In this document: positions 27,752 to 37,963 of the stretch, in pieces | Position numbering within the stretch: the stretch's first letter is position 1 | Layout: each line of letters starts with the position of its first letter | Source of the DNA: Thalassotalea_H castellviae | Lineage (GTDB): Bacteria > Pseudomonadota > Gammaproteobacteria > Enterobacterales > Alteromonadaceae | Assembly (NCBI RefSeq): GCF_031846185.1 | Contig: NZ_JAVRIF010000006.1 | Span: forward strand, 62,001-126,000 | DNA length: 64,000 nucleotides | Direction of reading: 5' to 3' | Position numbers and translations under genes: made by a program | Notes under the pieces: model-generated | The model's database searches: none | What the model was told of the DNA's origin: nothing | The model's input: only the letters and a program-made list of their open reading frames with translations

Positions 27752-28887
27752 AAAATAGTCGTGTGTTTTTCATTAATATCAGCTTGCGCGGGGTTATTGG
27801 CTTTGCTAATCTGATTTGCTGTTACATTTTGTAATAAGTTGTTCAAAGCGTTAGCTAAACCAGTCGTTAAAGCGGTGCTTAATAAATAATAAAAATAAAG
27901 GGATATATCGTGGTCGGTAGCTCATTTAAAGGGAATGATAAAGATATAAAGTTAATCACCGATGACTATTACTTTATTTTGGAGCGAGCGCTGTCAAAAA
28001 GTGATGATGGCAGTGAGGTGTGGTTAGCGATTGATGAAGGGCTATTGCAGGCACGCTTAAAGAACAGTCAAAAAAATAAAGAAGACTTATTGCAGCATCA
28101 TCGCTTTGTGATGAAGTTTACCCGAAACCGCCCACATTTATTAACCTATCATGACAATGAGTTTCAGATATTAGAAACGATTCAGCACCGCTATCCCCTC
28201 AGTAAAAGCTTACCGTCAGTACATTGTGCGGTGCCGGCAGACACCTGTTTTATTCCTGGTGTTGATGAACGAACGGGTAAAAAATTACAGGAAACCATCC
28301 CCAACAAAGCGTTTATTGTACTGCCGTATATAACAGGAGACAGCTTTACGCATCTAAGTAAAGCGTGGGCACAATCAGACCGCTTTGATAAAACCCATGC
28401 GTTATTACCGGCCATTGCTCAGGCCTTTGATGAATTAACCCTTACAGACATAGTTCACCGAGATATCTCCCCGAATAACTTAATGCAAGACCTGCGCGGA
28501 GGCGTGCATATTATCGACTTTGGTTTTGCCTCGGATTTAAAGGCTGAAACGCCAAGCCGCTTGGGCGAAGGTACTGTAAAATATCGCGCCCCAGAGATTA
28601 TAGAGGAATCTGAAGCGGACACGCGTACTGACCAATTCTCCTTAGCCTGTGTATTTTACTTTTTACTGACGGGTCGCTCGCCAAGTCATGGTCCTTCGGC
28701 TGAGCTTATTGAAGAATTTAACGAGAATTTACCCTCAACGTTATCACAAGTGCTGACTAAAGCGATTAGCGACGATAAAAACGCACGCCATAACGACTTC
28801 ACCATTTTTTTCAGTGCACTTAAGCAAGCGTTTATACAAGACATTCAAGCGCGAGATGAATTAAGACCACTACAACAAAACATTGAT
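27752..28887 (+). repeat. 1,136-bp direct repeat, copy A (kinase promoter region and catalytic domain)
   Basis: Base-for-base identical, as far as I can read, to 49084-50219 (constant offset 21,332). The copy begins within what is, at the other locus, the last 63 bases of the MraY-type gene, then includes the intergenic region, the GTG start and 326 codons of the kinase. It ends abruptly at residue Asp326, after which the two genes differ at many positions. The mraY tail here (27752-27814) is an orphan fragment, so this locus is probably the recipient. Confidence 0.93.
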
Positions 28888-31800
28888 AACTGGTTTGAAT
28901 ACCAAACGGGTATAAAACAAACCATCGCAGACTATCAAGCACTGCAAGCGTCACTGCAAGCACCAGGCACACAACTTAATAGTTTAAAAAGCGCAGGGCT
29001 GATAGGCCAAGACAAACTCAATACTTTGCTCAGTTATGACCACATTGAAGCAAAAATCACCGCACAAATAACCCACTTAACCGAGCAAGACGCAGCAGCA
29101 GATAAACACATTAAACAGTTTAAGCAAACGCTCAAGCAACTCAAGCTAGGTGAAAGCACGACAGCCCCCTCCATTAATGAGCCAGCCCCAGTTAAACAGT
29201 CAGACTACCTTAAGCTTAAATCACAGGTTGATGATGAGTTAAGCGTTTTCAATGACTTGTTGATTGATGTTAGCGAGCAGATGATTGGGCAAATAGAGCA
29301 ACACAGCAAATGGCCAGATGAAGCGCTTAATACTGAAGTAGAAAGCCTTGAGCAAATTTCAGCAGAGCTCACCCAGCAAAAAAACACCTTTACCGAGCAA
29401 TTCTCAAAAGCCAAAAAAGCCAATGAGCAACAAAACAAGGTGCTGACCCAGTTAAACCAGTTTATCAGTGAACTTAATCAAGCAGACTTACAGGCAAAAG
29501 CTAAGCTTAAACCAAGCAACGATGGCCTACTGACCAATAAAGCCCATTTAATTGCCAGTATCACCGAGCGCTTACAGTCTGAATCTCGTATTAAAACACT
29601 TATCAGCGAATACCAACATTTCCTCTCACAGTGCCAAGCGTTTAACCAAAAAGCCAAGCAAGCGACTGAGCAATTAACCTTAATAAACAATAATCAACAA
29701 TCGACTCAAGGCTATTGGCAAAAAGCATGGCGTGAAGCATCTGAATCAAAACTGCTATCAACCAGCGTTATGTTATTGGTGCTTATCAGCATTATTGCCG
29801 GGGTGGTGTATTGGTCGCCTTTTAAGCAAAAGGGTGAAAGTGAGATATTCTTAACGCAAAACAGGTCGGGTGTTATCCAGTTACCATTGACCGAAGAAGC
29901 ACCGAAAGGGGCATATAGCCTCTACATTCAAGATGATGCAGTCAAGTGTAATTACAATGCTTACCGCTCTAGTGCGACGACTACGTACTTTATCTGTAAG
30001 GGAACTAAGCAAGGTAAGCATGCCTATACCTTAATAGCGTCCAATCACCAAACAGTAAAAACAGGCTTTATTACCGTTACCCCGCCTGTGCATAAATTTG
30101 CTATTACAACAAAACCGGCAGACGCTAAAACCACCTTATCGACAAGCGATAAAGAGAGTAAGTCCCAGGAGGAATTTAAGGTTGGAGAAGATGTTCCTGA
30201 AGGTAAATACCAGCTTAAAATAACGGCTAAAGACTATCACGATAAAGTTGAGGTAATTGAATGGCGAGGCCAAGTATTATCGATTGAGTTAGAGGCTATT
30301 GACAATGAGCCGCCGACGATTGAGCTAACGGATATCAAGCAAGCAGGTGATACTTTATCCTTAACGATTAAAGCTAAAGATAATAAAGGCCTTAAACAGT
30401 TAAATGTTAAAGTGATGCGGGGCGATAAGGAGGTTGAAAGCTCTGCAAAAACTTGGCAGCTAGAAAGTCAAATTGATGCGTCAGTTGATTGGTCATACGA
30501 CCTTGCTGGTATAGAAGAAGGGAGATACAGTGCTACGTTTAAGGTAATAGATATCAATGGGCGGTCAGAGACGACTTTAAATACATTTGTTGTCGACTTT
30601 TACATGATAGGTTTCACGTTTTACTATGGTAAAGATGTTAAAAAAGATTACGAAAAAGCGCTTAATTATCTCAATCTGGCCTCTGAAAAGGGAAATGCTA
30701 CAGCGCAAAATTTTTTAGGTTTCATGTATAAGAATGGTCAAGGAGTTAAGCAGGATTTTGCTAAAGCGTTAGCATGGTTTAAAAAATCTAGTGGTCAAGG
30801 GGATATTTCTGCGCAGTACCATTTAGCCAACATGTATCGAGATGGTTATGGAGTCAAGCAAGATTATAAAGTAGCTGCAAAATTGTATCGAAAGGCTGCT
30901 GAACAAGGTGTTGCAGATGCTCAAAATAGTTTAGGTTTCATGTATAAAACTGGTCTTGGAGTAAATCAAGATGATGTGTTAGCCGTTGAATGGTTTCGTA
31001 AAGCAGCCAATCAAGGGAATGCCATCGCGCAAAACAATTTAGGTATAATGTATGAACAAGTCCGTGGAGTAAAGCAAGATGATGTGTTAGCCGCTGAATG
31101 GTTTCGTAAATCAGCAGAACAAGGTAATGCTTCTGCACAAAATAATTTAGGGTACATGTATCTAAAAGGTCGAGGTGTATTGCAGAATGATAATTTAGCT
31201 ATTGACTGGTACAGAAAATCTGCAGAGCAAGGAAACGCTCGCTCTCAAAATACTTTAGGTTACAAATATCAATACGGTCAAGGGGTCAATCAGGATTATA
31301 AATTAGCTATTGAATGGTATCTAAAATCTGCTGAACAAGGCAACACTTCTGCACAAACCAACCTAGCCACCATGTATGAAAAAGGATTTGGAGTAGAAAA
31401 AGACGAATCTGTTGCGTTTAATTGGCTTCAAAAATCAGCCGATAATGATGACGCGGTAGCTCAACGTAAACTTGGTTATAAATATAGGAATGGACAAGGT
31501 GTAGAAAAAAACCTAAGTAAATCGTATGAATGGTTTAGAAAATCTGCATTACAAGGTGATGGTACTGCACAATTTAATTTAGGTTGGATATACGATAAAG
31601 GCAAAGGCGTAGTAAAAAATGAAAAATTGGCTGCTGAATGGTATACAAAAGCAACAGAAAAAAATAACAAAGGCGCGCAGAATAATTTAGCATTAATGTA
31701 TCGCTCAGGACGAGGGGTGAATAAAAACTTAGAAATGGCCTTTGAATTATTTGAGAAAGCAGCTAAACAAGGTGATAAAGGGGCCATGTATAGTCTAAGC

Positions 31801-32292
31801 CAAGCTTATGGCTATGGCGATGGAACAGCTATAAATAAAGAGTTAGCTATAAATTGGTTAGAAAAGGCCTCTGATAAAGAAAATGTACCTGCTATGGCTG
31901 ATCTCGCTAGACATTATTTATTTGAAGGATTGTCTGGATCTAAATGGGCCAAGGTTGGGGGATTGCGTAAAGGTTTCATTGCTGCCCAAAAAGTAAATGG
32001 GATTGATCCTGTGAAATATTGTAATCTTCTTGGAATATATCATGCCACTGGAATTGGCTTGACGTCTGCAAATGAAGCGTTAGCAAGAAGAGTGTTTGAG
32101 ATAGGCGCTGAAGCAGGGGTAAGTAAATGCCAGATAAATTTAGCTAAGTTATTAGAATATAGTGATAATGAAAGGGTTAGGGACCCTGATAAAGCTAAAT
32201 TTTGGAAAAATAAAGCTAAAACATATATAGAAAAAAATATCCCTGAAAAAGTTCGTAATTCTCAGTCATTTATTTTGAGTAAACTCTATTAA
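27910..32292 (+). CDS. Membrane Hanks-type Ser/Thr kinase with PEGA-like, Ig-like and Sel1-repeat ectodomain
   Basis: 1460 residues from GTG with AAAGGG 7 bases ahead. Kinase domain about residues 15-300: VMKF (K69), HRDISPNN (D185), DFG (D203), RAPE. Helical cytoplasmic linker about 320-615, one membrane helix at about 617-637 (SVMLLVLISIIAGVVYW), so the rest is periplasmic. It has two beta modules, the second PEGA-like, ending in IELEAIDNEPPTIEL, then an Ig-like module and about a dozen 36-residue Sel1/TPR-like repeats (A-x-x-x-G-x-x-x-A-x-x-x-L-G-x-M-Y-x-x-G-x-G-V). A receptor kinase reading a periplasmic or envelope signal is likely. No motif in its own orientation lies upstream. Kinase part identical to the 49242 gene. 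Confidence 0.93.
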   Translation: MVGSSFKGNDKDIKLITDDYYFILERALSKSDDGSEVWLAIDEGLLQARLKNSQKNKEDLLQHHRFVMKFTRNRPHLLTYHDNEFQILETIQHRYPLSKSLPSVHCAVPADTCFIPGVDERTGKKLQETIPNKAFIVLPYITGDSFTHLSKAWAQSDRFDKTHALLPAIAQAFDELTLTDIVHRDISPNNLMQDLRGGVHIIDFGFASDLKAETPSRLGEGTVKYRAPEIIEESEADTRTDQFSLACVFYFLLTGRSPSHGPSAELIEEFNENLPSTLSQVLTKAISDDKNARHNDFTIFFSALKQAFIQDIQARDELRPLQQNIDNWFEYQTGIKQTIADYQALQASLQAPGTQLNSLKSAGLIGQDKLNTLLSYDHIEAKITAQITHLTEQDAAADKHIKQFKQTLKQLKLGESTTAPSINEPAPVKQSDYLKLKSQVDDELSVFNDLLIDVSEQMIGQIEQHSKWPDEALNTEVESLEQISAELTQQKNTFTEQFSKAKKANEQQNKVLTQLNQFISELNQADLQAKAKLKPSNDGLLTNKAHLIASITERLQSESRIKTLISEYQHFLSQCQAFNQKAKQATEQLTLINNNQQSTQGYWQKAWREASESKLLSTSVMLLVLISIIAGVVYWSPFKQKGESEIFLTQNRSGVIQLPLTEEAPKGAYSLYIQDDAVKCNYNAYRSSATTTYFICKGTKQGKHAYTLIASNHQTVKTGFITVTPPVHKFAITTKPADAKTTLSTSDKESKSQEEFKVGEDVPEGKYQLKITAKDYHDKVEVIEWRGQVLSIELEAIDNEPPTIELTDIKQAGDTLSLTIKAKDNKGLKQLNVKVMRGDKEVESSAKTWQLESQIDASVDWSYDLAGIEEGRYSATFKVIDINGRSETTLNTFVVDFYMIGFTFYYGKDVKKDYEKALNYLNLASEKGNATAQNFLGFMYKNGQGVKQDFAKALAWFKKSSGQGDISAQYHLANMYRDGYGVKQDYKVAAKLYRKAAEQGVADAQNSLGFMYKTGLGVNQDDVLAVEWFRKAANQGNAIAQNNLGIMYEQVRGVKQDDVLAAEWFRKSAEQGNASAQNNLGYMYLKGRGVLQNDNLAIDWYRKSAEQGNARSQNTLGYKYQYGQGVNQDYKLAIEWYLKSAEQGNTSAQTNLATMYEKGFGVEKDESVAFNWLQKSADNDDAVAQRKLGYKYRNGQGVEKNLSKSYEWFRKSALQGDGTAQFNLGWIYDKGKGVVKNEKLAAEWYTKATEKNNKGAQNNLALMYRSGRGVNKNLEMAFELFEKAAKQGDKGAMYSLSQAYGYGDGTAINKELAINWLEKASDKENVPAMADLARHYLFEGLSGSKWAKVGGLRKGFIAAQKVNGIDPVKYCNLLGIYHATGIGLTSANEALARRVFEIGAEAGVSKCQINLAKLLEYSDNERVRDPDKAKFWKNKAKTYIEKNIPEKVRNSQSFILSKLY

Positions 32293-32311
32293 ATTTGTTT
32301 TATGAAAGATT

Positions 32312-32342
32312 GACCTCATGAGCAATCAATATAGGTCTTTTT
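32312..32342 (+). terminator. Possible terminator after the Sel1 kinase
   Basis: A short stem GACCT (32312-32316) / AGGTC (32333-32337) followed by five T. The stem is only 5 bp and the loop long, so this is a weak candidate. Confidence 0.35.
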
Positions 32343-32370
32343 ATGGGTGATACAAACAACCACCTAACTT

Positions 32371-32384
32371 AAAATCCCAGCATC
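32371..32384 (+). promoter_or_regulatory. Island motif, site 6 (for the PBP gene)
   Basis: AAAATCCCAGCATC, 34 bases before ATG 32419. Confidence 0.75.
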
Positions 32385-32418
32385 ATACCCCTCATAAAAT
32401 AAAACATGAGGAAGTTCT

Positions 32419-35166
32419 ATGTTGCGCTTATTTGTTCCCCTTTTTACGTTAGTGATCACACTTACGGCAGCGACTTGGTTTTGGGCAGGAAAACCAACAG
32501 CTAATACCACGTTACTGACACATATTGAGCTGCCCGCAAGCCTTCAAAAAATTAATCAAAATCATACTTTACCCCTTCAATATCAATCAGGGCATAACGA
32601 GCTTTGGTTTGATGATGCACGGCTGATTACGCTGGGTGGGCAATTTCAGCAAGAGTATAAAATAGATATATGCGAGCAGCGTCGCTTTTTGTTGCCTCCT
32701 AATATTGCACCTAAGCCGCTTTTTGTCGGTCTAGACTTTTCACAGATTCAATCTTTACTTCATAATGAGAAAAAATTTAAAAGCCAAATACATGACTATC
32801 TGCATGGCCCTATTCTTGATAAAAGTGGCAGTGACGAAGACCTTCCTGGCGTTATTATTAGCAGTGAATATGGATTCTCTATAAAAGCCATAGAGCAAGT
32901 AAAGGTAATCACAGATACACAGCGTGATGACTTTACTGAATTTGCCTTTGTTTCAAATGACAAATTCACGTTAGTGCTACAACAAATTGACAAAAAAACA
33001 AATAAACTGGGTTGCACTCTTGGCATTCTGAGCATTCGCGTTTATAAACACTCACTCCATGCCAATATCATGCATTACTGGCTCAACGATAACAATAACT
33101 GGATAAAAGGTAATGTAAAAGAAGGTCTTTATCCGGCCCAAAATCAAATGAAATATGGTATTCAAAGCCTAAATCAATATATGCAGCAATGCGGATTAAT
33201 GAAACTTGATGGGGACCGTTGGCAATTCGCCTCTCGCTATTTTTATACTGAAAAACTAACATCGGGCCAATTTAACGCTGAAAAGTCAGCGCATTGCCAA
33301 AAGGTTTTAGCAGCTTTTTATCATACACCTGCCGGTGAGGTGTTGCGAAATAGAGCTTTGGCGACTGAAGAGATTGCTAAGTCAATCGCTGCGGTAGCGT
33401 TACCTGCTGATGTTAATGTTAAAGCGTTTTCAGGTGTTCAACCCGTCAAACTGTCGTTAGGTGACATCTCTAATTATCAAGATTTGTTTTACCGTGATAG
33501 TAACCATCAATCTTTGATTTGGCATAAAGTGCTTAAAGAGCAAGTGAGCTTTTCTTTTAATGCGCCAGGTAAGGCCTTTTATCTCTACGTGTTAGGGCGA
33601 GATGTCACTATTACCGGCGCTACTTTTTTAGAAACTAGCGACCAGTGTATTAAAGGCCTTTGTCAGCAAGCAGGTGATGTAACCCTTTATTATTTAAAAC
33701 CTACAAGCTCGAAAGTTAGCATTAAAGCTAATGGCGTGCGACAAGCTCTTTCGCCTATATTGAAAAAAAGGACCATAAAGCTTGGTGAGAAGCCAAGTTT
33801 ACATGCGTTTAACGATACTACTGATAATGGCGGTGAAGAAAAGTTTAGCGTGGTAGATCGTAATGGTAAAAAGCTCGAGACTAAAGATATCCCCCACCTA
33901 CTTGCTCCTTATGCTGGTCGTATTAATCGGTCTATGGGTAACAATATTATGTTGACCATAGATAAGGCGATGCAAAATGTAGTCAGCCAAAAGTTGAATG
34001 AATATATCAATGCAATGGATGAGAAACCATCATTTGCGACAGTTTCTGTGGCAAATGCTAATGGCGAGCTACTAGTACTTGCTCAAACCCCTCAAGCAAG
34101 CAATGAAACGAATTATCAACGTGCCGGTTATATTCAGGCCACAAAGCCGATTCATTCTCCCTTAACGTTTTTAGCGGCTTATCATGATGACTCACAAAGG
34201 TTCGTCTCAGGTAGTGTATTTAAACTCTTATCTGCTTTGCTTATTGCTGAAAAACTAGGAGGTAATCATCCCATGGTAAAGGGGCTAACCTTTGAGGGGT
34301 GGAAAAAAGCTCAAGGTGAAACGTTGATGAACCCTGAGCTCGGTTGTTTTCCTACTCAACAGGAGTCTTGTGTGGCTAACGGGCTTAGCAATTTTATTTT
34401 TAATGGAGAAAAACAAACAATTTATAATCGTACCTATGATAGAGAAGGCAATTTAAAGCATTCAAGTAGCGCTTATGGCTTAAAAGAAGCGATTAGAGAC
34501 TCCTTAAATACGTATTTTGCTTTTATGGTTAATAAAGTTGCTAAAGAGCCTTTTTATTGGCAAAGCGCCTTTGGCAATGACGGATATGCTAATACCTCAC
34601 CATTAAGACAATTTATCAGTCAATTCGGCTTTTATAAGCCGTTAAGGCTTGATGCAGGATTATTAGGTGATGCTGCTCTCAATTCAGTACTAAATGTTCC
34701 TGCGAGTAAGTTAAGGCACTATAACGTGGAATCACAATTCTGGCGGGCTGCCGTTGGTGAGCAAAACCGCGTTACGGCTTTGCAAGTTGCACAATTTACT
34801 TTAGCTATAGCAAAGCAACGTCTAGTGCCGCTGTCGCTACTTAAGTCAGTTGATGGTAGGCAGGCAAAAGTGTCAACCAATCCGATCAACGTTAAACAAA
34901 AATCATTTGAGCTTGTACAAGAAGCCATGTTATTAGCAGGCAAAAACTATAAAGCACTGAAGGAACTGCCTTTTGATATCTATGCAAAATCAGGCACGGG
35001 CGAGATAAGTAGAAAACATAATAATGCATGGATGACAGCCTATGTAAATAGACAAAATCCTGTGGTGATCACCTGTCAAATAGGCCAAGTAACAGGCACT
35101 GGGGGGGATTTATGTGGCCGATTAATCGCTGAGCTACTAAAGAGCGAAGTATTTTCCCAGCATTAA
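32419..35166 (+). CDS. Penicillin-binding transpeptidase with large N-terminal domain
   Basis: 915 residues. An N-terminal membrane anchor (FVPLFTLVITLTAATWFWA) is followed by about 480 periplasmic residues without a recognised family, then a transpeptidase domain from about residue 520 (MLTIDKAMQNVVSQKL). All three active-site motifs are present: S599-V-F-K602, S695-L-N697 and K857-S-G-T860. It would cross-link peptide stems. The next gene is a SEDS polymerase, and a SEDS/class-B-type PBP pair is the known core of elongasome, divisome and spore cell-wall machines (RodA-PBP2, FtsW-PBP3, SpoVE-SpoVD). Longer than ordinary class B PBPs (about 580-630) because of the unique N-terminal part, and lacking a visible PBP dimer domain. 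Confidence 0.92.
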   Translation: MLRLFVPLFTLVITLTAATWFWAGKPTANTTLLTHIELPASLQKINQNHTLPLQYQSGHNELWFDDARLITLGGQFQQEYKIDICEQRRFLLPPNIAPKPLFVGLDFSQIQSLLHNEKKFKSQIHDYLHGPILDKSGSDEDLPGVIISSEYGFSIKAIEQVKVITDTQRDDFTEFAFVSNDKFTLVLQQIDKKTNKLGCTLGILSIRVYKHSLHANIMHYWLNDNNNWIKGNVKEGLYPAQNQMKYGIQSLNQYMQQCGLMKLDGDRWQFASRYFYTEKLTSGQFNAEKSAHCQKVLAAFYHTPAGEVLRNRALATEEIAKSIAAVALPADVNVKAFSGVQPVKLSLGDISNYQDLFYRDSNHQSLIWHKVLKEQVSFSFNAPGKAFYLYVLGRDVTITGATFLETSDQCIKGLCQQAGDVTLYYLKPTSSKVSIKANGVRQALSPILKKRTIKLGEKPSLHAFNDTTDNGGEEKFSVVDRNGKKLETKDIPHLLAPYAGRINRSMGNNIMLTIDKAMQNVVSQKLNEYINAMDEKPSFATVSVANANGELLVLAQTPQASNETNYQRAGYIQATKPIHSPLTFLAAYHDDSQRFVSGSVFKLLSALLIAEKLGGNHPMVKGLTFEGWKKAQGETLMNPELGCFPTQQESCVANGLSNFIFNGEKQTIYNRTYDREGNLKHSSSAYGLKEAIRDSLNTYFAFMVNKVAKEPFYWQSAFGNDGYANTSPLRQFISQFGFYKPLRLDAGLLGDAALNSVLNVPASKLRHYNVESQFWRAAVGEQNRVTALQVAQFTLAIAKQRLVPLSLLKSVDGRQAKVSTNPINVKQKSFELVQEAMLLAGKNYKALKELPFDIYAKSGTGEISRKHNNAWMTAYVNRQNPVVITCQIGQVTGTGGDLCGRLIAELLKSEVFSQH
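35151..35164 (+). promoter_or_regulatory. Island motif, site 7 (for the SEDS operon)
   Basis: ATTTTCCCAGCATT, overlapping the last codons of the PBP gene and 34 bases before ATG 35199. Confidence 0.75.
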
Positions 35167-35198
35167 GACTAGACAGTTAGTTATATTTGGAAATAAAA

Positions 35199-37511
35199 AT
35201 GCAAAATAATTTTTTACCTTATCGAATTGCCTTTTTTTTATTGGCTATAGTAGCGTTTGGCTTTGTTTTTTATCAGCTACCGCAGGTATATCAATTAGAG
35301 CAAGTAGTGCTTGGTGCAAAGGCGCAAGTAGTTGGAGAAAAAGAGCTTCACTCCCCTCAAATGTCTACTAAACATATTAGAATAGAAGACAAAGGCGAAG
35401 AAATTAAATTAAAGGACGTATCCTCTACTCGGAAGTTGTTGGTAAAATTTCAAGGTAAAACAGTTAATGCGAGCGGCATAGTGATTAACAATGCCACGGA
35501 GTTGCTCTTTGGTGATTCACTTCTTAAATTGAAACCTGTGATGAATGGTCTTGAAATAGCTTACGGCGAAAAATCATTTGTTTACAATATTAATGGTTTA
35601 GCTCAAGTAGAGCCTGAAGCCCTTTCGTTTGAATATTGTCGAGATTTACCTTATTTGTCAGGCAGCTTGGAGCAATCATTAATTACCTGGTTATTGAAAT
35701 TAAAACCTAATGCCTTGTCTCAACTGGCTATTGGTGGCGATGTTCTGTGTAAAACGCGCTTAGCTATATCTGAATCACCATACATCAATGGAACCATTAG
35801 CTTAATAAAACAACACTTTGTTTTACACTCATCTACCCCTGAATCTTTGTTTATAAAAGAACTAGGTGGTGAGTGGAAGAGTTTGTCGTCATACGCAATT
35901 AATACTTCAGGCGAGTTTATTGCGGGGCGAACGGAATATAAAATAACACGAAATGTTGATAATGAAGCGCAGTATTTAGTTGAGGTTGAAAGCAAAAAGC
36001 CACAACGCCTAACTTCGCCAGAATTAACGACAGAAAAATGGACCGCTGTATTAGGGCAATCTCCAAAATTTAACGGTATTTCCCAAGCACTCTTGCTCTT
36101 TTCTGCTTGTATGCTTATAGCTGCGTTGTATTGGAAAAAGGTGTTCCGCTTTAATCGTTATCAGCCAACCGGCTTAAACCTATATTTTTTCAGTATTTTA
36201 GGTCTCTGTATTATCTCATTACATCAACTTGACATGATGGCTCTTCCTCTTGAGTGGCAGGTTGGTCTACTTGTGGTTGCAATGAGTTTGTTGCTAGAGC
36301 GATGGTGGCATTATGCTTTGGCATTTGTTGTTTTGGTTGGTGTTTTTAGTCAATTACTTTTAGGGGTCAATGCCCCGATAGATACCCTACTGATTAAAGC
36401 GCAACAGCAAATTGTAATTTTAAGTGTATTTTGTTTTGTTGTTGGGCTGGTCAAAGGGCTGAACATAGACTGTTTTCAACAGATATTAGCGGTGATAAAA
36501 AATAATCATTGGTTTTGGCTAGTGGTTAAATATGGCTTAGTTTTAGTTTACTGCCTGTTGTTGCTTAACCAATTTTTCTCTGGCAGTGAAACGGGCATCC
36601 CTAATTTTGTTAACCCTACAGAGATGATTAAACTGGTAATGGCGTTAGTGGCAGCAATTTTTATCGGCAGTTTATCTTTATACCATGGTAAAGGGTTACT
36701 TCCTCAGTTGATAAAATTATTTGTAGCAGGATTGGTATTTATTATCTTTGCGTTGCTATTTTTAGCGAGCATTAAAGACTTTTCACCAGTGATTATATTA
36801 TCTGCCATGTTACTGGCTATTACAGTTGTTTTAGTCATTATTTTTCTGACGAGAGAAAAGGCCCAATCGCGACAATTCGGCTATTTTATAATTGTTATTG
36901 CATGTGCCGCCATATTCACAACCCATTATTGGGTTGCCAAACAAATTGATGAGTTGTCGATGGATACTTATCAGCTGTCTTTGTTGCCAGCGGTCGATCG
37001 CTGGAAGTCATTAAAGTATCCAGAGCAAAACTATATTAACGCCTACCAAATCAACGAAGCAAAGCGTGTTCAAGTAACAGAGCAATTGTCAGGGATCTCT
37101 AATTGGAATAAACGAGTTGCAGTGCCAGCCATTCAAGATGATTTATCATTAACCCACCTGATTGTGCGTACAGGCTGGTTATTTAGTACATTTTTTGTTG
37201 GTATGTTTGTTGGGTTGGCAAGTTATTTATTTTTAACATCCTGCCAAGTGATTTTACTATCAATTAAATTCACAGGTTTATTAATTGTGAAGCAAGAAGT
37301 TATTCAACTTGCCATTTTTTGTACCTTAATGAGTGCAGCATTATTAGCTCATATCATTATAAATATTGGCTCAAATTTAGGTGTTATACCGTTGATGGGG
37401 CAACCCTTGGCGTTTCTTAGCATTGCTAACAGCCATTTATTAACGTTTGTTATACCAACCATAGTCACATTTACAATGCTGCAAAAACAACAAGTAAGGG
37501 TTATGTCATGA
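35199..37511 (+). CDS. SEDS-family (FtsW/RodA/SpoVE-like) glycan polymerase with extra periplasmic domain
   Basis: 770 residues from ATG 35199; a TTG at 35187 is the alternative. One helix at residues 7-27, then about 265 periplasmic residues, then about 11-12 helices from residue 295. SEDS signatures: NPTEMIKLVMALVAA, DDLSLTHLIVRTGWLF in the large outer loop before a helix, and NIGSNLGVIPLMGQPLAFLS with the P-L-x-G-x-x-L-x-F-x-S ending of FtsW/RodA. The enzyme polymerises lipid II into glycan. It lies 32 bases after the PBP gene, its natural partner. The extra N-terminal periplasmic domain is unusual: RodA and FtsW are about 370-410 residues. First gene of a strictly overlapping operon to 41821. 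Confidence 0.87.
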   Translation: MQNNFLPYRIAFFLLAIVAFGFVFYQLPQVYQLEQVVLGAKAQVVGEKELHSPQMSTKHIRIEDKGEEIKLKDVSSTRKLLVKFQGKTVNASGIVINNATELLFGDSLLKLKPVMNGLEIAYGEKSFVYNINGLAQVEPEALSFEYCRDLPYLSGSLEQSLITWLLKLKPNALSQLAIGGDVLCKTRLAISESPYINGTISLIKQHFVLHSSTPESLFIKELGGEWKSLSSYAINTSGEFIAGRTEYKITRNVDNEAQYLVEVESKKPQRLTSPELTTEKWTAVLGQSPKFNGISQALLLFSACMLIAALYWKKVFRFNRYQPTGLNLYFFSILGLCIISLHQLDMMALPLEWQVGLLVVAMSLLLERWWHYALAFVVLVGVFSQLLLGVNAPIDTLLIKAQQQIVILSVFCFVVGLVKGLNIDCFQQILAVIKNNHWFWLVVKYGLVLVYCLLLLNQFFSGSETGIPNFVNPTEMIKLVMALVAAIFIGSLSLYHGKGLLPQLIKLFVAGLVFIIFALLFLASIKDFSPVIILSAMLLAITVVLVIIFLTREKAQSRQFGYFIIVIACAAIFTTHYWVAKQIDELSMDTYQLSLLPAVDRWKSLKYPEQNYINAYQINEAKRVQVTEQLSGISNWNKRVAVPAIQDDLSLTHLIVRTGWLFSTFFVGMFVGLASYLFLTSCQVILLSIKFTGLLIVKQEVIQLAIFCTLMSAALLAHIIINIGSNLGVIPLMGQPLAFLSIANSHLLTFVIPTIVTFTMLQKQQVRVMS

Positions 37512-37963
37512 GTTTATTTCAATCATTTTTATTACCAACAACCGTTTTGCAGTGGGGTGGTTTGTTTGCATCGTTAATGTTGGTATTTGTTGGCTTTCAA
37601 CTCTTACCATTTAAGTGGCGCAAGCAAATAGGTGTTATACAAATTATCGCATTGCTTGTTATAGCTTACTTAATATACCTAGGTGGACACTATTTATTAA
37701 AGCATCATGATATCGTGCCAGCAGAAAAGGCTCCTAACGAAATATCAATATCTAAGCCTGAAAATTGGGTTGCGATGCAAGTTAAAGTCAAAGCCCTAAA
37801 CCTTAGAACGTGCAAAACCACGTACTGTGACTCGATTGTTTTATTGCCTATTGGTAAGACTGTGATGGTTGATTTAAATTCAAACGACAATAATTGGTTG
37901 AACGCAACAGTTGATGGTCAGTCTGGTTTTGTATCAAGTATTTACCTGGAGCGCGAAAAATGA
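37508..37963 (+). CDS. Membrane protein with periplasmic SH3b domain
   Basis: 151 residues. Two hydrophobic helices (about 15-33 and 41-62) and a C-terminal bacterial SH3 domain, residues about 90-150, with VKALNLRTCKTTYCDSIVLL and WLNATVDGQSGFVSSIYLE. SH3b domains commonly bind peptidoglycan peptides, so this may sense or dock on the wall made by the SEDS/PBP pair. Its ATG overlaps the SEDS stop (ATGA), and its own stop overlaps the kinase start the same way. Confidence 0.85.
   Translation: MSLFQSFLLPTTVLQWGGLFASLMLVFVGFQLLPFKWRKQIGVIQIIALLVIAYLIYLGGHYLLKHHDIVPAEKAPNEISISKPENWVAMQVKVKALNLRTCKTTYCDSIVLLPIGKTVMVDLNSNDNNWLNATVDGQSGFVSSIYLEREK

Noticed and set aside
28191..28415. Opposite-strand frame repeated identically at 49523-49747
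   Set aside because: It is a shadow of the duplicated kinase block; identity reflects the 1,136-bp repeat, not a separate gene.
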